A DNA stretch of 64,000 nt from DATBVX01 sp963696675 (GTDB lineage Bacteria > Pseudomonadota > Gammaproteobacteria > Steroidobacterales > Steroidobacteraceae), in NCBI GenBank assembly GCA_963696675.1, contig CAVOLM010000044.1:1-64000 (forward strand), given 5' to 3'. Below are positions 26,756-35,462 of the stretch, one piece after another (the first letter of the stretch is position 1; each line of letters begins with the position of its first letter). The translations under genes and the position numbers were made by a program. The notes below the pieces were generated by a model that saw only the letters and a list, made by a program, of their open reading frames with translations, did no database searches and had not been told where the DNA came from.

Positions 26756-27115
26756 ATGAAATACCTGATGCTCATCAAGCATTCCGAAAGCTATCGCTCC
26801 CAACCCATTCCCCAAGGGCTGATGGACGCTATGGGCGAGTTCGTCAACGAAGGGCTCAAGAGCGGCGTTCTCAAGGACACGGCCGGACTCAAGGGCACCG
26901 CGGAGGCGCTTCGAATTCGCTCGAGCGGTGGCAAGCTTAAGGTGACGGATGGACCTTTCACCGAGGCCAAGGAAGTCGTCGGCGGCTACGCACTCGTCGA
27001 GGTGAAGTCCAAAGAGGAAGCCCACGATGTGGCGCGGCAATTCATGGAACTGCACCGGGTGCACTGGCCGGCATTCGAGGGGGAGTGTGAGGTACGGCCT
27101 TTAGAGGACTCGTAG
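26756..27115 (+). CDS. YciI/DGPF-family protein
   Basis: A 119-residue YCII-related protein. It carries MKYLMLIKHSESYRSQP, the hallmark VTDGPFTEAKEVVGGYALVE and the C-terminal HRVHWPAFEGECEVRPLED. Family members often lie next to ECF sigma factors; none is adjacent here. Their function is unclear. A His-Asp pair typical of YciI is replaced by the DGPF loop. It is intact and starts a run of small genes on the plus strand. Confidence 0.85.
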   Translation: MKYLMLIKHSESYRSQPIPQGLMDAMGEFVNEGLKSGVLKDTAGLKGTAEALRIRSSGGKLKVTDGPFTEAKEVVGGYALVEVKSKEEAHDVARQFMELHRVHWPAFEGECEVRPLEDS

Positions 27116-27154
27116 CCAGTTGCAGCCATTCAGACGCTCACTTGGGAGATCGAG

Positions 27155-27532
27155 ATGCCGAACTCAGCGTACATCGCAAGGTTGCTCGGTCCTGCACTCA
27201 TCGGAATCACCGTTACGGAGTGGATGAATCTGGACATCTTCGCTGCCACAAGTGGTCCTTCATTTGCCCCTCATGTCTATCTGAACGGCACGCTGCTTTT
27301 CATCGCCGGCCTGGCAATCATCCGGGCCCACAACGTATGGTCCCGCCGCTGGCCCGTGCTGATTACGCTGGTGGGATGGTTTGCGACGGTTGCTGGTCTG
27401 GGCCGAATGGCTGCGCCAGTCTCAGCTCAGCAAGCCGGCCAGAGTGCTCTGGTCGTATATGCTTCGCTGGTTGCCCTTCTCGCGATTGGCGGGGTGCTGA
27501 GCTTCAAAGCCTTTGGCAAATCCGAGAGTTGA
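27155..27532 (+). CDS. Four-helix membrane protein of unknown function
   Basis: A 125-residue protein with about four hydrophobic segments (YIARLLGPALIGITVTEW, YLNGTLLFIAGLAIIRA, WPVLITLVGWFATVAGLG, VVYASLVALLAIGGVLSF). No catalytic motif. GGGAG (27143-27147) lies upstream of ATG 27155. It precedes a SnoaL-like gene by 20 bases and may be co-transcribed with it. Confidence 0.7.
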   Translation: MPNSAYIARLLGPALIGITVTEWMNLDIFAATSGPSFAPHVYLNGTLLFIAGLAIIRAHNVWSRRWPVLITLVGWFATVAGLGRMAAPVSAQQAGQSALVVYASLVALLAIGGVLSFKAFGKSES

Positions 27533-27552
27533 GCTTTGGGCGGGAAACTCGA

Positions 27553-27972
27553 ATGGACGCCGTCAGATTGAGAGAGTTTGCGACCTCCTACACCGCTGCC
27601 TGGTGCAGCCAGGATGCGGCGAGCGTAGCGTCATTCTTTGCCGAGAACGGCTCCCTGAAGATCAACGAAGGAAACCCGTCGGTCGGACGGAGAGCGATCA
27701 CCGCAGCTGCCCAGGGCTTCATGACCGCATTTCCTGACATGGTCGTGAGGATGGACGCGATCAGCCTCGATGCGGATCGGGCGGTGTATCGCTGGACCCT
27801 GACGGGGACCAACACCGGGCCTGGTGGCACTGGCAACGCCGTGCGTATCAGCGGTTACGAGGAATGGACTATTGGGGCGAACGGTTTGATCGCTGAGTCC
27901 AAGGGGCATTTCGATGAAGCCGACTATCAGCGCCAGTTGAAGGCCATTGGAGCCGTTCAACGCGGACGCTAA
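27553..27972 (+). CDS. SnoaL/NTF2-like (ester cyclase type) protein
   Basis: A 139-residue cone-shaped alpha+beta barrel protein. RLREFATSYTAAWCSQDAAS, ASFFAENGSLKINEGNPSVG and FPDMVVRMDAISLDADRAVY are typical of the SnoaL-like polyketide cyclase family, with TGTNTGPGGTGNAV as the binding-pocket strand. Substrate unknown. ATG 27553 was chosen because family similarity begins there. It is intact. Confidence 0.82.
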   Translation: MDAVRLREFATSYTAAWCSQDAASVASFFAENGSLKINEGNPSVGRRAITAAAQGFMTAFPDMVVRMDAISLDADRAVYRWTLTGTNTGPGGTGNAVRISGYEEWTIGANGLIAESKGHFDEADYQRQLKAIGAVQRGR

Positions 27973-27998
27973 GCCCGGTCTGGCGGGTGTTAGGCATC

Positions 27999-28544
27999 AT
28001 GGACGTCCTCGCGATCTCCGGTAGCCTTCGAGCAGCATCGATCAACTCGGCATTCTGCCGCGCGGCTGCGCGCCTCGCGCCGCAAGGTATGAACATCGAG
28101 GTTTTCACCGGTCTCGGTGATCTGCCACCGTTCAACGCCGATCTCGAGGATGATCCCCCAGCTCCCGTGACGACGTTTCGCTCAGCCGTCTGCCGAGCGG
28201 ATGCCCTCCTGATCGCGAGTCCGGAGTACGCGCACGGAATCTCGGGCATCATCAAGAACGCCCTTGATTGGCTGGTGAGCGTCGAGGGATTCGTATACAA
28301 ACCGGTCGCCATAGTAAATACCTCGCCGCGCGCTCATCACGCCTACGATTCCCTGCAGGAGATTCTGCGGACGATGTCCGCCTCCCTGGTAACGGGCGCC
28401 TCGATCACGTTACCTTTGCTTGGCACTTTGCAGACTGAGGAAGAGATGTTGAGCTCGCCCACGATTGCGCCACAGATCAATCGGGCACTCGCGGCACTGG
28501 CTGACTCAATCGCTGGTGGCGGCGGAGCTCTAAAGCGAGTGTGA
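27999..28544 (+). CDS. NADPH-dependent FMN reductase (ChrR/AzoR-like)
   Basis: A 181-residue flavodoxin-fold reductase. The phosphate loop for FMN is SGSLRAASINSAFCRAAARL and the second flavin loop is SPEYAHGISGIIKNALDWLV. These are the standard motifs of NADPH-dependent FMN reductases that reduce quinones, azo dyes or chromate. The ATG at 27999 is preferred to the in-frame GTG at 27987. It is followed 41 bases later by a membrane protein. It is intact. Confidence 0.87.
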   Translation: MDVLAISGSLRAASINSAFCRAAARLAPQGMNIEVFTGLGDLPPFNADLEDDPPAPVTTFRSAVCRADALLIASPEYAHGISGIIKNALDWLVSVEGFVYKPVAIVNTSPRAHHAYDSLQEILRTMSASLVTGASITLPLLGTLQTEEEMLSSPTIAPQINRALAALADSIAGGGGALKRV

Positions 28545-28585
28545 GGCACGTCCTGCAGAGAACTCGTAACGTCAAAGGAAGGGTG

Positions 28586-29002
28586 ATGGGCAGCGAACGG
28601 CCGGCGATCAGGCGTGACGCATTGCTGATCTTCTTGCTCGCATACGCAACGGCAAGTCTTTTTCATCATGTGCACAACGCGGAGTTTCTAAACGAATACC
28701 CCAACATGCCTGCCTGGCTATCGCGGGCGGCGGTTTATGCGGCATGGCTGGGAGTTAGCGTGTTCGGGTTGGTCGGCTACCTTCTGATTCGCTGGCGCTA
28801 CCAACTCACGGGACTCGTGCTGTTGGGTGTCTATGGTGCACTCGGCCTTGACGGCCTCGGTCACTACGCCGTGGCACCGCTTTCAGCGCACACATTCATG
28901 ATGAGCCTGACCATATGGCTGGAGGTAACGACTGCGATATTGCTCTTGATGGCAGTAGTGAGTCTCCTGCTGAAGCAATTGCGACGGCACGGGCCATCAT
29001 GA
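28586..29002 (+). CDS. Multi-pass membrane protein of unknown function
   Basis: A 138-residue protein with about four hydrophobic helices (ALLIFLLAYATASLFHHVHN, AAVYAAWLGVSVFGLVGYLL, LTGLVLLGVYGALGLDGLGH, IWLEVTTAILLLMAVVSLLL). Several His residues in or near helices (FHHVHN, GLGHYAV, SAHTFM) could bind metal or heme, but this is speculation. GGAAGG precedes ATG 28586. The following 174 bases (29003-29176) hold no recognisable gene. Confidence 0.65.
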   Translation: MGSERPAIRRDALLIFLLAYATASLFHHVHNAEFLNEYPNMPAWLSRAAVYAAWLGVSVFGLVGYLLIRWRYQLTGLVLLGVYGALGLDGLGHYAVAPLSAHTFMMSLTIWLEVTTAILLLMAVVSLLLKQLRRHGPS

Positions 29003-29176
29003 AGAGTGGCACCATTCGTCGCATACGCCTGTGCTCCAACTCGACGCGCTGACTGACGACTGGTTGCAGCAGCGCGTGGCCGATAGTTGCCATTCGGCAG
29101 CCGTTTGCAGCGTTCCATCGGAGTTCGAGTGCCGATGGTCAAACATCTCGGCCTGATTTGAGTCAGCCCGGTACAC

Positions 29177-29968
29177 ATGTCCGACATGGCAGCGTCCCTC
29201 AGGCTTCCCGTGGTGGGAGTGTTCCTGGCGATCGCGATCACGACCGCGATGGACGCCAGCGGGCTCATGGCCTTCAGCGCACTGCCGCTCTTTCCGCTCA
29301 TGGTGCTGTTCTGGTACGCGGGGCGGTTTTCGCGCACGCAGATGGCTTTTGTGTGGGGACAATGGCAGCACTACGCGCTCGCGACGCTCCATCCCCTCGT
29401 AGTGATGGGAATCATCGTGCTGGTTGCCGCCCTCGCTGGAGTCATCGATCCTTCCAAGGCGGAGTGGGCAACCGTCTGGCGCAATTTCGCATTGGTCTCG
29501 GTCTCGACATTTCTCGTCGCCGCCATCACCGAGGAAGGATTTTTTCGCGGTTGGCTCTGGGCCTCTCTCGAGCGGGCCGGACAGAGCCCGCGCAGCGTAT
29601 TGATCTACAGCAGCATCGCGTTCGCGCTGTGGCACCTGTCGGCCGTGCTCCTCGACACCGGGTTCAAGCCGCCGCCTGCGCAGATCCCGGTGTTCATGCT
29701 CAACGCGGCAGTCATGGGTGCGATTTGGGGGTTGTTGCGTGGGATTTCCGGCTCGGTGCTGGTGGCGAGCCTGGCGCACGGATTGTGGAATGGCGCAGCC
29801 TATGTGTTCTTCGGCTTCGGAACCCGAACCGGCGCATTGGGAATCGAGGACACCGCGCTCTACGGGCCGGAAATTGGAATACTTGGACTGGGTTTGAACG
29901 TCCTGTTCGCCGCTGCGCTCTGGCGTTGGGGAACTTACCCGACACCCACGACACGAGCGCCTGCCTGA
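29177..29968 (+). CDS. CPBP-family intramembrane metalloprotease
   Basis: A 263-residue membrane protein with about seven helices. Abi/CaaX-protease motifs are visible: EEGFFRGWLWASL (motif 1, EExxxR), FALWHLSAVLLDT (motif 2, Phe-x-x-x-His) and SLAHGLWNGAAYVFF (motif 3). Such proteins include Rce1-like proteases and bacteriocin self-immunity proteins. No bacteriocin gene is nearby. It ends just before the remnant of an M13 peptidase. Confidence 0.85.
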   Translation: MSDMAASLRLPVVGVFLAIAITTAMDASGLMAFSALPLFPLMVLFWYAGRFSRTQMAFVWGQWQHYALATLHPLVVMGIIVLVAALAGVIDPSKAEWATVWRNFALVSVSTFLVAAITEEGFFRGWLWASLERAGQSPRSVLIYSSIAFALWHLSAVLLDTGFKPPPAQIPVFMLNAAVMGAIWGLLRGISGSVLVASLAHGLWNGAAYVFFGFGTRTGALGIEDTALYGPEIGILGLGLNVLFAAALWRWGTYPTPTTRAPA

Positions 29969-29982
29969 CTGACGCTGTCCAG

Positions 29983-30472
29983 AAGATCAGCCACAGCTTC
30001 GATGACCGGGGGCGCACTATTTGACGCCACCGGAAAACTTCGGAACTGGTGGACGCCGGCGGACTTCGCTCACTTCAAGGAGTCCGCACAGCGTCTCGCC
30101 AGGCAATACGATCAGTACCGGCCGTTCCCTGACCTGGCTCTCAATGGTCAACAAGTGCTGAGCGAGAACATCGCCGATCTTGCCGGGCTCGCCGCCTCAT
30201 ACGACGCCTGGCAGCTCTCCTTGAATGGCAAGCCCGCGGCCGTAGTCGAGGGCTTCAGCGGCGATCAGCAGTTCTTCATGAGCTACGCGCAAAGCTGGCG
30301 CGACAAGACCCGCGAATCCGCGCTGTGCCAGCAAGTCGTCACAGATGGCCATGCGCCCGCCGAATATCGAGCGGATACCGTGCGTAACCTCGACGCGTGG
30401 TATCGGGCCTTCGATGTGAAGCCGACCGACAAGCTCTACCTCGCGCCCGACGCACGCGTGCGTATCTGGTAG
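29983..30472 (+). pseudogene. 3' remnant of an M13-family (neprilysin/PepO) metallopeptidase
   Basis: About 160 C-terminal residues are preserved: ISHSFDD, GALFDATGKLRNWW, LNGQQVLSENIADLAGLAAS (third zinc ligand Glu), FFMSYAQSWRDKTRESALCQ and the typical end KLYLAPDARVRIW. The zinc motif HExxH should read GHEISHSFDD; here VQKISHSFDD is found, so the first His and catalytic Glu are missing, with about 500 N-terminal residues. A one-base insertion in the G-run near 30010 also breaks the frame. Without upstream sequence it cannot be active. Either a genuine deletion or a collapsed assembly. Confidence 0.78.
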
Positions 30473-30483
30473 ATTCGCGATCA

Positions 30484-30867
30484 ATGGCAAAGCTGGAAAC
30501 GCCCACAGGCATCCTGATCACGGTAGCAATACTCGCCTTCTACGGTGTCTACGGCGTGTGGATCGCAATCTCGGAGCACTCCGTAACGTCGGCGCTGCTA
30601 GGAGCAGTGGCCACTATCGCCGCCGTGGGCGCAGCAATGCTCAAGGCCTGGTCGCGCTATCCTGTCTACCTGCTGACCGCAGCACTTGTTGGCACCTGGT
30701 CGTACTCACTCTACGACTCTGCCCGTGCGGGGTATTTCAAGCTCTACTCCGCATCGCAGATCGCACTGCAGCTGGGTCCGGGGATGTTCATGATCATTCT
30801 GTCGTGCTTCTGCACGTACGTGGTTTTCAGGCAGTTTCGCACCAAGAAGAGTGCGGTAACGGCGTAA
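30484..30867 (+). CDS. Four-helix membrane protein of unknown function
   Basis: A 127-residue protein with four hydrophobic helices (GILITVAILAFYGVYGVWIA, SALLGAVATIAAVGAAML, YPVYLLTAALVGTWSYSL, GMFMIILSCFCTYVVFRQF) and a basic C-terminus (RTKKSAVTA). No characteristic motif. It starts 12 bases after the M13 remnant ends and precedes the PNPOx-like gene by 28 bases. Confidence 0.65.
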   Translation: MAKLETPTGILITVAILAFYGVYGVWIAISEHSVTSALLGAVATIAAVGAAMLKAWSRYPVYLLTAALVGTWSYSLYDSARAGYFKLYSASQIALQLGPGMFMIILSCFCTYVVFRQFRTKKSAVTA

Positions 30868-30894
30868 GGATCCAGGAATAACGGAATAACAATT

Positions 30895-31557
30895 ATGAGC
30901 AGACTCTACGGCGATCAGCATCGCGAACTGCAGGACGCCTTCAGCACGCGCAAGATGGCCGACCGCATCGAGCAGCTCGCGTGCAAGACAGAATTCGATG
31001 ACGACTCGAAAGGCTTCATCGAATCCATGGACATGTTTTTTCTGGCCACCGTCGATCACAACGGACGACCGACGGTTTCGTACAAGGGCGGCGACCCGGG
31101 TTTTGTCAGAATTCTCGACAGCACGACGCTTATCTTCCCGAGTTACGACGGCAACGGCATGTTCCTCTCCATGGGCAATGTCGCGCTTCAAAAGCAGGTC
31201 GGGATGCTTTTCATCTCTTTCGAGCGTCCGCACCGCCTGCGGCTGCAGGGCACTGCCAGCATTTCACGCGATGATCCGATGATTCACCGCTACTACAAGG
31301 AGGCGGATTTCATCGTTCGCGTGAAGCCTTCCGAACTGTGGCAGAACTGCCCGCGTTACATCCATCGCTATCAGAAGATGCAGGCTTCTCGCTACGTGCC
31401 GCGTGTGGCGACCGAGACACCGCTTGCAGAGTGGAAACGAGTAGACATGGTTCAGGACGTACTCCCGCCGCGAGACGCCGTGAAGGCACAGGCCGCTGGC
31501 ACGATTGGTATCGAGGAATGGATCAATAAGGTGAAGTCGGGCGATCCGACTGCTTGA
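30895..31557 (+). CDS. Pyridoxamine 5'-phosphate oxidase-like flavin protein
   Basis: A 220-residue split-barrel protein. FIESMDMFFLATVDHNGRPT, SYKGGDPGFVRILDSTTLIF, NGMFLSMGNVALQKQVGMLF and RPHRLRLQGTASI are typical of the PNPOx-like group that binds FMN or F420 and reduces small molecules. C-terminal RYIHRYQKM is also family-like. Not the vitamin B6 enzyme itself. It is intact. Confidence 0.82.
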   Translation: MSRLYGDQHRELQDAFSTRKMADRIEQLACKTEFDDDSKGFIESMDMFFLATVDHNGRPTVSYKGGDPGFVRILDSTTLIFPSYDGNGMFLSMGNVALQKQVGMLFISFERPHRLRLQGTASISRDDPMIHRYYKEADFIVRVKPSELWQNCPRYIHRYQKMQASRYVPRVATETPLAEWKRVDMVQDVLPPRDAVKAQAAGTIGIEEWINKVKSGDPTA

Positions 31558-31566
31558 GCCGGAGCA

Positions 31567-32169
31567 GTGATCCAGTTGAACCCAATTACTCTCGAGGGCG
31601 ACGGCATCCGTCTCGAGCCGCTGCGCCCGGAACACGAAGAGGGCCTCCGCGCGGCGGCGTCGGATGGTCAGTTGTGGAAGCTCTGGTATTCCTGGGTACC
31701 AGAACCGGACCAGGTGGGCGCCTACATCGCTGCCGCCTTGGCCGGGCAGGAGCAAGGTCACATGCTGCCCTGGGCGGTGCGGGAACTTGGCGGCGGAACG
31801 ATCGTCGGCAGTACTCGCTATCACGATATCGTCGCGGACATTGATCGCGTCGAGATTGGCTACACGTGGTACGCAAGCAGCTGGCAGCGGACGCACGTGA
31901 ACACAGCGTGCAAGATTTTGTTGTTCCAGCATGCGTTCGAAGCGCTGGGCTGCAAAGTCGTCGGCCTGCGCACCGACAACTTCAACTTCACCTCACAGCG
32001 AGCGATCGAGGCACTGGGCGCGAAGAAGGATGGCGTCATCCGCCACCATCATCGTCGGCGCGACGGCACGGTTCGCGACAGCGTGATGTACAGCGTGCTG
32101 GCGAGCGAATGGCCCGACGTCCAGAAACATCTCCGCCTGCGGCTCGACCGGCGTCAGGCGGGACTATAG
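31567..32169 (+). CDS. GNAT-family N-acetyltransferase (RimJ/RimL type)
   Basis: A 200-residue GNAT protein from GTG 31567, with GGAG at 31561-31564. LEPLRPEHEEGLRAAASDG, VGSTRYHDIVADIDRVEIGY, TWYASSWQRTHVNTACKILL (acetyl-CoA loop) and GCKVVGLRTDNFNFTSQRAI (the N-x-x-S-x-x-A/x motif) place it in Acetyltransf_3. It is intact and partly overlapped by nothing. The acceptor is unknown; protein N-termini or small amines are usual. Confidence 0.86.
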   Translation: MIQLNPITLEGDGIRLEPLRPEHEEGLRAAASDGQLWKLWYSWVPEPDQVGAYIAAALAGQEQGHMLPWAVRELGGGTIVGSTRYHDIVADIDRVEIGYTWYASSWQRTHVNTACKILLFQHAFEALGCKVVGLRTDNFNFTSQRAIEALGAKKDGVIRHHHRRRDGTVRDSVMYSVLASEWPDVQKHLRLRLDRRQAGL

Positions 32170-32182
32170 GGCAAGCGAGTCG

Positions 32183-33796
32183 GTGGATACCGATGTCCTG
32201 ATTGTCGGAGCCGGACCCACTGGTCTCATGCTCGCCAATCAATTGACTCGACGCGGGATACGCGTGTTGATCATCGATCGGCACGCCGGGCCGTCGCGCG
32301 AGACGAGAGCACTCGGCGTGCAGGCGCGCACGTTGGAGATCTACTCGAGGCTCGGAATCGTCGAGCGGGCGCTCGAGCTCGGCAAGCGCGGCACGGGCGC
32401 CAATATCTGGGCCCAGGGTCGAAGGATGGCGCGCGTACCGATAGGCCAGGCGGGGCAGTTCGTGACTCCCTATCCCTTCATCCTGATCCTCGGCCAGGAC
32501 GACAACGAACGGATCATGGGAGAGCGGCTTCGCGACTGGAAGGTCTCGGTACATTGGAACACCGAGCTGGTCGCCCTCGGGCAGGACGCCGAAAAGGTAT
32601 CGGTCACTCTGAAGCGCTCCGACGGGGCGCTCGGAGAAATCAATGCGGCCTGGGTCGCCGGGTGTGATGGAGCCCGCAGCTCGGTGCGGGAACTCACCGG
32701 TATCACCTTCGCGGGTGCGCCCTACGAGCACGTGTTCTTCGTCGCCGATACCGAGGTGACAGGGAGCATGGTTACGGACGAGGTCAACGTCTACCTGTGG
32801 CGTCAGGGGTTTCACCTTTTCTTCCCGATGCGGGGGCAGGACCACTGGCGCATCGTCGGAATTCTTCCACCGGACTTACAAGGAAGAGATGATCTGAATT
32901 TCGACGCCGTCGTTCCCTCGTTACGCGGCGAAGCCGGAACGGGCCTGTCGTTCAAGAGCTGTTCCTGGTTTTCTACTTACCGCATTCACCACCGCAGCGC
33001 CCTGCGTTTCCGAGACCGTCGATGCTTCCTCCTGGGAGATGCGGCACACATTCACAGCCCGGTGGGCGCGCAAGGCATGAACACCGGGTTGCAGGATGCT
33101 TACAACCTCGGATGGAAACTGGCGCTTGTCGTGCAAGGTCGCGCCGATGTAGCGCTGCTCGATTCGTACGAGGAAGAGCGCATACCGATTGCGCAACGGC
33201 TCCTGCACACCACCGACCGGGCATTTCGCCTGATTGTGTCTCACGGCCGACTGGCTGGAATACTGCGCACGCAGATACTCGCCCGAATCGCAGCGTTCGC
33301 GATGGGGATTCCAGGAATTCAGACGCTGGCCTTTCGCGTCGTCTCCCAGACGGGCATTCACTACCGTAGCAGCCGGCTGTCGAAATCACTCAGCCCGACG
33401 CCGGATAAATCGCCACAAGCGGGAGATCGCTTCCCCTGGCTGCGGCTCAAGTTCACGGCAGACGGTCCCATCGAGGACTTGTTCGAGAAGCTCGACGACA
33501 CGCGGCTGACGCTGATAGTGATCGGACAATCGCCACGTCCTGAAGGGCTACGGCACCTCGGCGAGCTGCTCCGCACCCATGTGGTTCCGACTGATGTCAT
33601 CAATGACGCGGAATTGGCGCGCGTGCATATTCCGCGGCCGTCGTTCTACCTGCTGCGCCCTGATGGTCATATCGGCCTCAGCGGGACGCACGTGGACGCC
33701 GGCGCGATCAAGAGCTACGTGTCGGAACGTTTGAACATGGGTGTCAGGCCGCAAGCCCGGAGTGCTCGAGCTGATCGGGACATCAGCACCTATTGA
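32183..33796 (+). CDS. FAD-dependent aromatic-ring monooxygenase (PheA/TfdB-like)
   Basis: A 537-residue flavoprotein hydroxylase from GTG 32183. The Rossmann motif DVLIVGAGPTGLMLANQLTR, the DG motif WVAGCDGARSSVRELTGI and the second FAD motif CFLLGDAAHIHSPVGAQGMN are complete, and NTGLQDAYNLGWKLALV follows. The C-terminal thioredoxin-like domain (ARVHIPRPSFYLLRPDGHIG) is typical of phenol and 3-hydroxyphenylpropionate hydroxylases. Substrate not determined. It overlaps the convergent lipase gene by seven bases. Confidence 0.88.
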   Translation: MDTDVLIVGAGPTGLMLANQLTRRGIRVLIIDRHAGPSRETRALGVQARTLEIYSRLGIVERALELGKRGTGANIWAQGRRMARVPIGQAGQFVTPYPFILILGQDDNERIMGERLRDWKVSVHWNTELVALGQDAEKVSVTLKRSDGALGEINAAWVAGCDGARSSVRELTGITFAGAPYEHVFFVADTEVTGSMVTDEVNVYLWRQGFHLFFPMRGQDHWRIVGILPPDLQGRDDLNFDAVVPSLRGEAGTGLSFKSCSWFSTYRIHHRSALRFRDRRCFLLGDAAHIHSPVGAQGMNTGLQDAYNLGWKLALVVQGRADVALLDSYEEERIPIAQRLLHTTDRAFRLIVSHGRLAGILRTQILARIAAFAMGIPGIQTLAFRVVSQTGIHYRSSRLSKSLSPTPDKSPQAGDRFPWLRLKFTADGPIEDLFEKLDDTRLTLIVIGQSPRPEGLRHLGELLRTHVVPTDVINDAELARVHIPRPSFYLLRPDGHIGLSGTHVDAGAIKSYVSERLNMGVRPQARSARADRDISTY

Positions 33797-35340
33797 GCGC
33801 CGAAGAATTTTGAAGCTGCCGCCAGGCAATACGGCGCTACCAGTGTAGTGTGATAGGCCTCGAGCACGGCGCTGGCGCCGCCGTCGGTTGCGCCTTGCGC
33901 GATGGCCGCTGCGGCGACCAGGTTTTTCGCGAGCGCAAATCTCCCCTTCAGATCGTCGTAGGGCTCGTTGCCTGATGCGCTGGAGTCAATGTCCAGCACG
34001 GTGATCGAAGCGGTGGACGGCGCGACCAGTGCCCAATAGCCCTGCATCAATTGCGTGTTGAGCCAGAAGACGACCGGGTCCGAATTTCCTCCGCACAGGA
34101 GCGTCGGGGCCGTCGGTGTCCAGGTACGCAGATCATTCTGTTTGAGCGCCTGACGCACTGGCAGACCGGGAGCCGCCGCCGGAATGCCGGTAGTCGTCGT
34201 CGGCCACGCGCCATCCGGATTGGCCCGCTGGTCCGTCAAATAGCTCAGGCGGTAGCTGTTCGTAACCAGGTTGTCGGTGCCGAAGCCGAGCGCGAATACC
34301 GGCGCGAGATTCCCGGGCTGTGTCGCAGGCGTGATGTCGGCGAACACGGGATCCGGAGGCGTGGGACTGAACAACGCGCTCCTCGGAAGCTTTCCCTGAT
34401 CGTATAGCTCACCTCGCGACAACAAGCTCGGCAACAGGCTCTCGATCCCAGTCACATACTGGGACTCAAAGACATCAGCGGGATTCGCGTACATGTTGCC
34501 GAATGATTTCTGGTACGCCGTGACGAGCATTGTCCATGACACCGGCGCGCCGCCATTGACCTGACCGTTGAACGCTGCATCAACGAAAGCGGCGAGCGTG
34601 TAGGGTCCAGACAGCGGGGCCGATGCTGTAACGGTCATTCCCAAACTCTGCATCGCGCGTTGCGTTGCCATCGCGACGTAACCGCCCTGCGAGTAGCCCG
34701 TAACGAACAGCCGCCCGCCATCGGAGGTTGTCGCCGCTGGGCTCACAGGCAATGCGCTGCGTGCCGCTGTCAAAGCATCGATCATGTCCTTGGACTGCTG
34801 ATCCGCAACCAGATAAGGGTGATAAGAGAGCGTCGAGGTATCGTAGCCAGCATAGTTGGGTGCAACGACGATGTAGCCTTGAGAGGCGAAGAACGCTGCC
34901 AGAACGATCCCCTCGCCGTTCTGCTCGTTCTGCACGTTCGAAATGTCGTAAGCACGATCGGTCGTCGTGCCATGCGCATACAAGAGAATCGGACGCGGGC
35001 CGGTGCACTTGGCGTCGCCGCCGGTCGGTACCATCAGCGCCCCGGATGCCTCGGTTGCTTCATTGGCACCGCCCACCGTCGTGTAACGCAGGTGGTAAAC
35101 GGCGATATCACACACCGGCGTCCCGCCGAGCGCGAGCAGCTGCTGATTGGCTTCAGAGTTCAACTGCAGCAAGAGTGAAGCAGCGGTAAACACACCATGC
35201 GACTCCGGTGGATTTTGCAGTAAGGTCCCGCGGGGCGGCGGGCCCGCGCCAGCGGAGCCATTCGAATCGTTGCTGCCACCACAGGCGACCAGAGCCAGGG
35301 TGCAAAGCGCGCAGAGCGTCAACGTCCTGAACAGATTCAT
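33790..35340 (-). CDS. Secreted lipoprotein alpha/beta hydrolase (lipase-like)
   Basis: A 516-residue protein. The signal peptide ends LCTLALVAC, with lipobox Cys20. The nucleophile elbow GYSQGG lies in GGRLFVTGYSQGGYVAMATQ; the oxyanion region is in PRPILLYAHGTTTDRAYD. The pattern is that of secretory lipases and prolyl-oligopeptidase-like esterases of Proteobacteria. The catalytic Asp and His would lie in the C-terminal third but are not certain. ATG 35340 was selected for the signal peptide. The 122 bases upstream to the DUF1348 gene hold no gene. Confidence 0.82.
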   Translation of the reverse strand: MNLFRTLTLCALCTLALVACGGSNDSNGSAGAGPPPRGTLLQNPPESHGVFTAASLLLQLNSEANQQLLALGGTPVCDIAVYHLRYTTVGGANEATEASGALMVPTGGDAKCTGPRPILLYAHGTTTDRAYDISNVQNEQNGEGIVLAAFFASQGYIVVAPNYAGYDTSTLSYHPYLVADQQSKDMIDALTAARSALPVSPAATTSDGGRLFVTGYSQGGYVAMATQRAMQSLGMTVTASAPLSGPYTLAAFVDAAFNGQVNGGAPVSWTMLVTAYQKSFGNMYANPADVFESQYVTGIESLLPSLLSRGELYDQGKLPRSALFSPTPPDPVFADITPATQPGNLAPVFALGFGTDNLVTNSYRLSYLTDQRANPDGAWPTTTTGIPAAAPGLPVRQALKQNDLRTWTPTAPTLLCGGNSDPVVFWLNTQLMQGYWALVAPSTASITVLDIDSSASGNEPYDDLKGRFALAKNLVAAAAIAQGATDGGASAVLEAYHTTLVAPYCLAAASKFFGAQ

Positions 35341-35462
35341 GTCCTTCCCTTGATGCAGAGGCAGCAACCTAAGGCATCAGAGTCCCGGTGCATGTAGGCG
35401 CAACGCCGATTCAATTGTCAGCTTGCGATTCCGACGCGCATCGGTCGCACCGTTGACGCCGA

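Noticed and set aside
29177..29968. CPBP protease as a bacteriocin immunity protein
   Set aside because: No small secreted peptide with a leader or peptide exporter lies nearby.
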